51,088 nt of DNA. Origin: UBA8199 sp035358715 (lineage in GTDB: Bacteria; Verrucomicrobiota; Verrucomicrobiia; Limisphaerales; UBA8199). This document shows positions 44,579 to 51,088 of the stretch, piece after piece. The translations under genes were made by a program, and so were the position numbers. Numbering within the stretch: the stretch's first letter is position 1; every line of letters starts with the position of its first letter. The notes beneath the pieces were generated by a model. That model ran no database searches and was not told the DNA's origin. It was given only the letters and a program-made list of their open reading frames with translations. The stretch is from the NCBI GenBank assembly GCA_035358715.1, contig DAOPPX010000021.1, positions 1-51,088 on the forward strand, written 5' to 3'.

Positions 44579-47500
44579 TCATTCGGCCCGCAGGGTGACA
44601 ATCCCCCAGCCGGGCACCGTGATCGAAGCGCCCGCACGCTCTCGCGGCTGTTCGCCGGTGTCGCTCAGCCAGAGTTGCTGCGGGACCGTGTAGGCCCATG
44701 AGAGATTGACCTTCTCGGGCCGGCCGGAGGCGCCGAACAGGCGGACGATCCAGCCCTTGCCGTCGTCGCTTGGTTTGAAGGCGGAGACCGTGACCTTCCT
44801 GGAGGACAGTTCGAGGCGCGGCTCGCCCGCCACCGCGCCGGCCGCCGGCGCAACGATCAGCGGCTGCGAGCAGGCAACGCCGAATCTCGCCGCGTCTTCC
44901 GCCGCAAAGCCCTTGTGAGGGCGGATGGCATAGCGGAAGACGGTGGGGCCTTCCTGCTCGGCGCGGTAGTTGGTGTGCCAGTGATTGTTCATCACCCAGG
45001 AGTAGATCGTCTGCGACGGTTGCAGGTGCTGGATCCAGACATCGGGATTGGTCTGCGAGCCGATCAGGTTGGCGGTGATGCCGCCGACCTGGACCAGCGG
45101 CGCGTCCACCGGCGCCCAGGTCAGGCCGAGGCGGTCGTTGGAGATGTCCACCCAGCGCTGAACGCTGAACCAGTTCTTGCAGGAGGCGGGGATCTGGTCC
45201 AGCTCGGGCCGCACCACCGCCCACCCCACATCCAGGCGCACCGTGCCGTCGGGCACGTTGAAGCCGAAGCCGAAGTGGACGCCTTCCTTGGCGCGGACGG
45301 CCAGCTTGTCCACGGTGTTGATGATCTCCACGCAGTCGAGTCCGTCCACGACGCGCACCTCGCGCTGCAGGCGCTTGCAGCCCGGCGCGTCGGACTCGAT
45401 GAGCAGCGAGGCCACGAGGGGGCCGCGCTCTTTCACCGTGATGCGCGGCGCGCCGTTGCGTTGCAGGCCCTTGAGGTCCGCGCCGGGCAGGTAGAAGTAA
45501 TCGTTGAGCGCGGTCGCCGCTTTGGCATCCACCCACTCATGGTTCAGGTCCCGGCTGAACAGGCTCGCGATGCCTCCCGTGCGCTCGTCAATCCGCACCT
45601 TGAACTCCGGGTGCGACAGCGCGGCCGCCTCCGCCTTCGCCGCGCCCTGCGCCGGCGCCGGCCCGGCTTCCACCCGGAATCGCCTGGCCGCGAAGGGCGG
45701 CACGTTGCGCGCCAGGAACACCAGTTCGCCCGTGGAAAGCCGCTGCGAAGGCACCGGCTTGCCGCGGTCGTCAACCACCCGGTCACCCGCCCCGGACTGT
45801 TCCCGCGACAGCGTCACCAGGCCGGTGCGCTCCCACGAGGCGGTGTTGAAGACGTCCAACTCGGCCGGGACTGGCGCCGCGCCGGCTCCGCGTCGCAGCG
45901 CCGCGGCCAGCAACGCCCGCGATTGCCGGTCGGCGTCGAGCGCGAAGGCTTGCTTCACCTTCCACTGGTCGCGGACGAAGGGCAGGTCGGGCTGGCTGAT
46001 GCTGTTGTGCGCGCCCCAGGTGTGCTCGCTGTAGAGCAGCACATTGCGCCAGGCTTCCTGGAAGGCGGCGGCCGGGAATGGCCCCGGGCTGCGCAGGGCC
46101 CAGAGCGTCTCGGCCTGCGCGAGGCGTTCGGCGGAGGCGCGGTTGAGGGCGGTCTCCAGCGCCGAGGAGGCCGCGCCGTCCTCCCAGTAGGGGGTGTAGT
46201 CGCCGCTGTATTCGGGGAGCTGGTCGCCGTAGCGCCGCTCGAACTCGCGGAAGGCGGCGGCCGTGGTGGTAATGGTCAGGCGCGGCCAGGCGTAGCGGGC
46301 ATTCCAGTCGCGCACCACGTCGGCGATCTTCTCGTCGGGCGACCCGTTGTCGCCGTGCACATTCCACCGCAGGTGAGTGATGTCGTAGGGATAGCTATTG
46401 TTCTCCAGCTCCACCAGGTAGTCCGGGATGAACCGCGCCAGCGCCTCGCCGTCGCCGATGAGGTGGCCCAGGGCATAGCCGCGCGAGGGACACCAGCACA
46501 GCACGCGGCTCTTGCCATCGGGGCCTTTCCACCAGAAGGGCCGGTTCTGCCATTCCTTCATCGTGCCCCCCATCCGGTCAAAGTAGTTCGGCGCAAATGA
46601 GAAATACTTCACCCCGGCCTGCGCCATGGCCGGCACCAGGCTCCAGGTATAGCCGGGCACGTCGCTGATCATCGCCGATTCGATCGGCACGCCGCACTCC
46701 GCCGAGAGCCGCGTCGCATAACTCATCAGCCCGAGCAGTTCCTCCGGGCGGCAGAGGCCGGCCAGGATATTGCAGTAGAAGGCATCCAGGCCAATCTGGC
46801 CGGCCTGGACGGCCTCCCGGAACGCCGCGCGCTGCTCCGGCGTGGCCGCGCGCAAGTAGTTCTCCACGCCCCACAGCACCTCGACGTTCCACTTGAAACG
46901 CGCCCCCTCCGGGTAACTGGCCGTGGCGCGCGCCAGCCGCAGCCCGGTCTCGAGGTTGCGGTTCTGCTTCTTCTCCACCTCGGCTTGCAGCTCGGTGTAG
47001 CCGATGTCGTTGTGCGAGTGCGGCAGGAGGAATATCTCCAGTCTGCGCACCGGCTTGAGCGCCGCCTCGCGGCGGGCCACCGTCAACCCGCCCACCTCCA
47101 TTTCAACCCTGACCGTCTGCTCCGATTCCGCCGCCGGCGCCGTCAGCTCAACGGCCTGGCTCCCAAACTGCAACTGGACCAGCCGCCCCTCCGCCCCCGC
47201 CACCCGGACCACGCCCGTTACCGGTTCGGCATACGGGTAATTGACCATGACCTTCATTGGCCGCACCAGCCCCTGGCCCGCCCGCTCCGCCAATTGCGGG
47301 GCCTGGACTTCGAGCGTCGCCCCGCCGGGGAGCGATTCCCGTTTCCCCGCGGCCAGGAAGACGATCTCCGCCCCGCCGACGGTGCCATGCCCGCTTCCCA
47401 GCCCGGTCACCCGCCAGCGCGCCCGCCGCGCCGTCACGGGCGCGGGCAACACCGCGCAAGTCACCCCGCCGCGCTGGTTCACGTGCCTGACCGGCACCGT

Positions 47501-47866
47501 GCCGACGACCGCGCCCGCGGCGTCCAGGAACGTCAGCTCGGACGCCGTGATCGTAGCCGGGTCATTGCGGTCCACGTGGCGGAAAGCGGCCACGCTGACC
47601 GGCGCGCCGAAGTCGAACTCAATAAAGGTATTGGTGCCCTTGGAATTCGAGGAGTACTCGGTCCGGGGGGCGGCGTCGGTGATGTTGCCCGCGTCATGGC
47701 GCCCGCCGGGGTAAGCCTCCGCGCTCGCAACAATCTTCGGCGCCGGCAGTTGCTCCAGACGCGTGAAGCCGGCGGGCATGCCCGGCTCGCCGGTGCAATC
47801 ATAACCTGGCAGCGCGCACAACCCCGCTGCGAACGCCAGCGACAGTCTTACGAATGGCTCTTGCAT
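44579..47866 (-). CDS. Exported GH38-like alpha-mannosidase with F5/8-type N-terminal domain
   Basis: 1095 residues from the ATG at 47866 (a TTG three codons upstream is also in frame). Signal peptide about 1-20. An F5/8 type C (discoidin-like) domain (about 45-175) may bind carbohydrate. The GH38 catalytic domain starts at LLPHSHNDIGYTE (about residue 280; His and Asp zinc ligands), with the likely nucleophile Asp at about 402 in MISDVPGYTWSLVPAM. The remaining 600 residues fit the GH38 middle and C-terminal beta domains. Classical GH38 enzymes have HxHxDxGW rather than HSHNDIGY, so this is a divergent subfamily; alpha-mannosidase activity is probable, not certain. It lies 63 nt after ileS and 160 nt before the vapB promoter region. 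Confidence 0.88.
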   Translation of the reverse strand: MQEPFVRLSLAFAAGLCALPGYDCTGEPGMPAGFTRLEQLPAPKIVASAEAYPGGRHDAGNITDAAPRTEYSSNSKGTNTFIEFDFGAPVSVAAFRHVDRNDPATITASELTFLDAAGAVVGTVPVRHVNQRGGVTCAVLPAPVTARRARWRVTGLGSGHGTVGGAEIVFLAAGKRESLPGGATLEVQAPQLAERAGQGLVRPMKVMVNYPYAEPVTGVVRVAGAEGRLVQLQFGSQAVELTAPAAESEQTVRVEMEVGGLTVARREAALKPVRRLEIFLLPHSHNDIGYTELQAEVEKKQNRNLETGLRLARATASYPEGARFKWNVEVLWGVENYLRAATPEQRAAFREAVQAGQIGLDAFYCNILAGLCRPEELLGLMSYATRLSAECGVPIESAMISDVPGYTWSLVPAMAQAGVKYFSFAPNYFDRMGGTMKEWQNRPFWWKGPDGKSRVLCWCPSRGYALGHLIGDGEALARFIPDYLVELENNSYPYDITHLRWNVHGDNGSPDEKIADVVRDWNARYAWPRLTITTTAAAFREFERRYGDQLPEYSGDYTPYWEDGAASSALETALNRASAERLAQAETLWALRSPGPFPAAAFQEAWRNVLLYSEHTWGAHNSISQPDLPFVRDQWKVKQAFALDADRQSRALLAAALRRGAGAAPVPAELDVFNTASWERTGLVTLSREQSGAGDRVVDDRGKPVPSQRLSTGELVFLARNVPPFAARRFRVEAGPAPAQGAAKAEAAALSHPEFKVRIDERTGGIASLFSRDLNHEWVDAKAATALNDYFYLPGADLKGLQRNGAPRITVKERGPLVASLLIESDAPGCKRLQREVRVVDGLDCVEIINTVDKLAVRAKEGVHFGFGFNVPDGTVRLDVGWAVVRPELDQIPASCKNWFSVQRWVDISNDRLGLTWAPVDAPLVQVGGITANLIGSQTNPDVWIQHLQPSQTIYSWVMNNHWHTNYRAEQEGPTVFRYAIRPHKGFAAEDAARFGVACSQPLIVAPAAGAVAGEPRLELSSRKVTVSAFKPSDDGKGWIVRLFGASGRPEKVNLSWAYTVPQQLWLSDTGEQPRERAGASITVPGWGIVTLRAE

Positions 47867-47929
47867 CGCGGCCAATCTAGGCGCTGCCCGCCGCCGTTGT
47901 CCAGACCCGGCGCCTTGGTCTTGCGCGGG

Positions 47930-50743
47930 TCAGGCCGGCGCGCTTTGCTGCACCGCCTTGACACACCGGCCGCAAAGGGTCGGATGCCCGGCGACGGCGC
48001 CGACATCGGTCTCCCAATGCCAGCAGCGCTCGCATTTCTCGCCCGCGGCCCGGGTGACGGAGACCGTGAGGTCCGCTTCCGCCGCCGGCTTGATTTCGAG
48101 CTGGGAGACATTCAACAACTCTCTCAGTGACTCCAGGTGCGCCTGGGCTGCCGCCAGGGCCGGCGTCGAGCCGGCGAAGGTCAGCTTCGCCTCCAGCGCC
48201 TTGCCGATTGCCTTGGCCTGGCGCGCCTTTTCCAGCTCGGGCAGAGCACGCTCGCGCAGCTCAAACAGCGCCCTCCAGGCGGCCCGTTCGGCTTCGGGAC
48301 GCTCGAATCCGGGCGCCTCCCAGGTGAGCAGGTGCGCCGAAGGAACCGCCGCGCCCGGCACAAATTCCCACGCCTCGTCCGCCGTGAACGCCAGGATCGG
48401 CGCCAGCATTCGGCAGAGGCCGGCGACCAGCCGGTGCAGCGCCGTCTGCGTGGAGCGGCGGCGGGGGGCGTTGGCCGGATCGGTATAGAGCCGGTCCTTC
48501 ACCACATCATGGTAAATGGCGGAGAGCTCGACCGCCACGAACTGGCTGACCTTCTGATACACCACGTGGAATTCGTGGCGGTCGTAGGCGGCGAGGGCTT
48601 CGCGCTCCAGTTGCGCGAATTCATCCAGAATCCAGCGGTCCAGGCCCGTCAACTGCTCGTCCGGCACCGCCTGTTTGGCCGGATGGAAGTCGGCCAGGTT
48701 GGAAAGCTCATAGCGCAGCGCGTTGCGCAGCACGCGGTAGGTCTCCGCCACCGTCTTGATGCGCTCCTCGCTGACGATGATGTCGTTGCGGAAGTCCTGC
48801 GAGGCGACCCAGAGCCGGACAATGTCCGCGCCCCACTTCTTGACGTAGGCCTCGGCGGTCTGCGGCTTCTCGTAGCCGCCCTGAGTCTGCTTGCTCTTGG
48901 AGATCTTCTCGCGGTCGGCATCCACCATGAAGCCGTGGGTCAGCACGGTCCGGTAAGGGGCGGCGCCGTTGCCCGCCAGCGACAACAGCAGCGACGACTG
49001 AAACCAGCCGCGGTGCTGATCGCTGCCCTCCAGGTACATATCGCACTGGAAGGGTTTGTCGCCGCCGCGGATTTCCGGCCGCCGCGCAATGACGGTGCGC
49101 GAGGAGGAACCGGAGTCAATCCACACGTCGAGCGTGTCGTTGGACTTGGCGGCGGGCGCCGGGCCGTTCCAGTCCGCCGGCTTCAGCGCGGCCCACAGCT
49201 CGGCGGTGGACTGCTCGAACCAGGCATTCGATCCGTGCCGCTCGAACAGGGCGGCGGCGTTGCGCACGATCCGGGCGTCGAGGATCGGGTTGCCCCGCGC
49301 GTCATAGAACGCCGGGATCGGCACGCCCCAGGTGCGCTGGCGCGAGATGCACCAGTCCGGCCGGCCCTTGACGGCGGCCTCGATGCGGCTCTTGCCCCAA
49401 TCGGGCACCCAGCTCACGCGGTTGATCTCTTCGAGCGCCCGCTCGCGGAAGCCCGCGTGGTCCACCTTGATGAACCACTGGTCCATGGCCCGGAAGATGA
49501 TCGGCGTCTTGCTGCGCCAGCAATGGGGATAACTGTGGTGGTAGTTCTCCTGATGCAGGAGCGCTTTGCGCGCGCGCAGCTCGTGCAGCACCACCTCGTT
49601 CGCCTCGCTCTTGCCGTGCTTCTCCAGAATGGACTTGCCCAGCATTTCGGCCGGCATCTGCTGCTCGGGCGGCAGGTCGCTGGTATGGGTGAACTTCCCG
49701 TCGTCGTCCACCGGCGAGTAGATGGGCAGGCCCTGCTCGGCGCCGAGGTGGTAATCCTCCAGGCCGTGCCCCGGCGCGCAGTGCACGAAGCCGGTGCCGG
49801 TGACGTTGTCCACAAAGCTGTCGCCCTTGAAGAACTTCCCCGTGCGGCGGCAGAAGGGGTGCTGGTATTCCATCTGGCCCAGGTGCCCGCCGTCGAGGCT
49901 GCGGACGATCTGGTAATCCTGCCAGCCGCATTTGGCGGCGACCGCCGGCAGCAGCAGGGCCGAAACGATGTATTGCTCGCTTCCGACCAGCACCAGCGAA
50001 TAGCTGAACGTCGAGTTGTAGGCCACCGCCAGGTTGGCCGGCAGCGTCCAGGGCGTCGTGGTCCAGATCACCACCGACGTGCCCGGGTGCCCGACCAGCG
50101 GGAACTTCACATACACGCTCTGGCTGACGTGGTCCTTGTATTCAACCTCCGCCTCCGCCAGCGCGGTGCGGCAGGGAATGCTCCAATAGACCGGCTTCTT
50201 CCCGCGATACACAAATCCCTGCTCCACAATGTCCGCGAACAGGCGCAGCTCGTCGGCCTCGTATTCCTTCGCGAAAGTCAGGTAGGGATTCTCCCAATCC
50301 CCGAGCACGCCCAGCCGCTTGAACTGCGCGCGCTGCAGGTCAATGTACTTGCGCGCGCTGGCCTCGCACGCCTTGCGGATGGCCGCCGCGTCCGTGGCGG
50401 TGTCGCCCGCTTTGCGCATGTCCTGGATCACCTTGAACTCGATCGGCAACCCGTGGCAATCCCAGCCCGGCACATAAGGCGCGCTGAAGCCCCGCAGGGT
50501 CTTGTACTTGATGATTATGTCCTTGAGAATCTTGTTCAGGGCCGTGCCGATGTGCACATCGCCATTGGCAAAGGGCGGCCCGTCGTGCAGGACAAACCGC
50601 TCCGCCCCGGCGCGCCGGGCCTGGATGGCGGCGTATAGCCGCGCCCCTTCCCACTTCTTCAGCCGCTCCGGCTCCCGTGTGATGAGGTCCGCCTTCATCG
50701 GGAAATCGGTCTGCGGCAGGTTCAATGTGTTCTTGTAGTCCAT
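47930..50743 (-). CDS. ileS: Isoleucyl-tRNA synthetase
   Basis: Class I aminoacyl-tRNA synthetase, 937 residues, the normal bacterial length. Signature sequences: GPPFANGDVHIGTALNKI (HIGH variant HIGT at 64-67), GWDCHGLPIE, the editing-domain segment WTTTPWTLPANLA, WCISRQRTWGVPIP, and the KMSKS loop as KISKS (about 613-617). The C-terminal zinc finger has two Cys pairs, CERC and CGRC. It is the first gene of the window in transcription order, with a promoter candidate 22-50 nt upstream. Confidence 0.98.
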   Translation of the reverse strand: MDYKNTLNLPQTDFPMKADLITREPERLKKWEGARLYAAIQARRAGAERFVLHDGPPFANGDVHIGTALNKILKDIIIKYKTLRGFSAPYVPGWDCHGLPIEFKVIQDMRKAGDTATDAAAIRKACEASARKYIDLQRAQFKRLGVLGDWENPYLTFAKEYEADELRLFADIVEQGFVYRGKKPVYWSIPCRTALAEAEVEYKDHVSQSVYVKFPLVGHPGTSVVIWTTTPWTLPANLAVAYNSTFSYSLVLVGSEQYIVSALLLPAVAAKCGWQDYQIVRSLDGGHLGQMEYQHPFCRRTGKFFKGDSFVDNVTGTGFVHCAPGHGLEDYHLGAEQGLPIYSPVDDDGKFTHTSDLPPEQQMPAEMLGKSILEKHGKSEANEVVLHELRARKALLHQENYHHSYPHCWRSKTPIIFRAMDQWFIKVDHAGFRERALEEINRVSWVPDWGKSRIEAAVKGRPDWCISRQRTWGVPIPAFYDARGNPILDARIVRNAAALFERHGSNAWFEQSTAELWAALKPADWNGPAPAAKSNDTLDVWIDSGSSSRTVIARRPEIRGGDKPFQCDMYLEGSDQHRGWFQSSLLLSLAGNGAAPYRTVLTHGFMVDADREKISKSKQTQGGYEKPQTAEAYVKKWGADIVRLWVASQDFRNDIIVSEERIKTVAETYRVLRNALRYELSNLADFHPAKQAVPDEQLTGLDRWILDEFAQLEREALAAYDRHEFHVVYQKVSQFVAVELSAIYHDVVKDRLYTDPANAPRRRSTQTALHRLVAGLCRMLAPILAFTADEAWEFVPGAAVPSAHLLTWEAPGFERPEAERAAWRALFELRERALPELEKARQAKAIGKALEAKLTFAGSTPALAAAQAHLESLRELLNVSQLEIKPAAEADLTVSVTRAAGEKCERCWHWETDVGAVAGHPTLCGRCVKAVQQSAPA

Positions 50744-50764
50744 GCAGCGTCTTAAAGAAGGCCA

Positions 50765-50793
50765 ACCCTACCAGCCGCGCCAACCAGTGTCAA
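50765..50793 (-). promoter_or_regulatory. Candidate sigma70-type promoter of ileS
   Basis: On the minus strand a perfect -35 TTGACA (50793-50788) and TAGGGT (50770-50765) with 17-nt spacing, 21 nt before the ileS ATG. The -10 is weak (3 of 6 match TATAAT), so the call is moderate. Confidence 0.4.
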
Positions 50794-50837
50794 CGAACGG
50801 CACAGGCCGACAAGGAACCGGCGCACCCAAGCCGCCC

Positions 50838-50909
50838 GGTAGGGACGCGTTCCACCGCGTCCCTGAATCATTCGGTAAAGATGGGGACGCGGTGGAACGC
50901 GTCCCTACC
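50838..50909. repeat. Inverted repeat with 26-bp perfect arms
   Basis: Arms 50838-50863 and 50884-50909 are exact complements (core GGGACGCGTTCCACCGCGTC), spacer 20 nt. It could form a stable hairpin on either strand. The pattern looks like a dispersed intergenic element, but no other copy is in the window. Confidence 0.85.
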
Positions 50910-50970
50910 ACGTGTAATCGAGTTCTGCCCCCCGAAAGACCCGATCTCCCACCCTCTCCCCACCGTCCTC

Positions 50971-51035
50971 CCCCCGTCCCAATACCGTAGTACCTCTAAC
51001 CCCGGGTTAGAGGTACTACGGTATTGGGACGGGGG
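50971..51035. repeat. 65-nt palindrome, 32-bp perfect arms around one base
   Basis: Arms 50971-51002 and 51004-51035 are exact complements; only the central C (51003) is unpaired. The inner part reads TACCTCTAACCC / GGGTTAGAGGTA. Such a sequence can form a cruciform or a very stable RNA hairpin. It contains no gene. Confidence 0.9.
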
Positions 51036-51088
51036 CCTGGAGTTTGGACATTCTGGAAGGCGCGACTTGGGCGAAAGGGTTTGGGTTT

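Larger units (their letters stand above)
50744..51088. other. Gene-free stretch upstream of ileS with two inverted repeats
   Basis: No coding sequence. It contains the ileS promoter candidate (50765-50793), a 26-bp-arm inverted repeat (50838-50909) and a 65-nt palindrome (50971-51035), listed separately. The window ends here, so the next gene upstream cannot be seen. Confidence 0.8.

Noticed and set aside
44448..45536. 362-codon minus-strand frame overlapping the 3' part of the GH38-like gene
   Set aside because: Low-complexity Arg/Gly/Ala product in another frame of a well-supported gene.
48137..50638. 833-codon open frame on the plus strand opposite ileS
   Set aside because: High-GC antisense shadow of a certain gene; the product is Arg/Gly/Leu-rich without domain signatures.

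Overview
The window looks like chromosomal DNA from a GC-rich member of the Verrucomicrobiota, probably a Limisphaerales/Pedosphaera-like lineage rather than Akkermansia itself. The reasons are a four-gene cluster matching the Akkermansia Amuc_1098-Amuc_1101 pilus-like locus, a lipoprotein of the exosortase-associated TIGR04073 type, giant secreted proteins built from delta-60, Calx-beta, DUF11 and P-domain modules, and glycoside hydrolases of the GH95 and GH38 type. Every gene I can support lies on the minus strand, so transcription runs from high to low coordinates. I see no tRNA, rRNA, CRISPR array, integrase or transposase.

Reading in the direction of transcription, the right end (50743-44579) holds isoleucyl-tRNA synthetase (ileS) and a GH38 alpha-mannosidase-like exported enzyme. 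Next is a VapBC-type toxin-antitoxin pair (44417-43760) with a good sigma70-like promoter and an apparently leaderless antitoxin start. Directly behind it is the most interesting locus, 43744-36602. It encodes a WXG100-like protein, a 180-residue helical protein, a second and very small WXG-like protein, a 1323-residue membrane-anchored FtsK/SpoIIIE ATPase resembling EccC/EssC, and an exported GH95 alpha-L-fucosidase. Several of these genes overlap (ATGA or 8 nt). I read it as a minimal, non-canonical type VII (ESX-like) secretion module in a Gram-negative bacterium, translationally coupled to a glycan-degrading enzyme.

The middle (36283-31169) holds housekeeping and envelope genes: a TIGR04073-type lipoprotein, ispE, a YpfJ-like zinc metallopeptidase, a DUF937 protein, a GlsB/YeaQ-type small membrane protein, and a hypothetical protein with an HExxH-like motif.

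The left part (30800-180) begins with pilus-like genes: a PilM-PilN fusion, Amuc_1100-like, Amuc_1099-like and a secretin. With short gaps and no change of strand it continues into five large exported proteins (635, 774, 1002, 3205 and 2125 residues) and ends with coaE. Four of the five large proteins share a C-terminal module (a Trp-containing beta segment ending in an RFYR-like motif), twice in the largest one. The layout suggests that the secretin/pilus machine and these surface proteins work together, but this is inference.

Intergenic DNA carries several hairpin-forming repeats: two copies of a dispersed ~110-bp element (75-185 and 36440-36553), a 65-nt near-perfect palindrome (50971-51035), a 26-bp-arm inverted repeat (50838-50909), and a small tandem/inverted repeat at 33603-33687. 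Functional statements rest on reading the translated sequences by eye; no database search was run.
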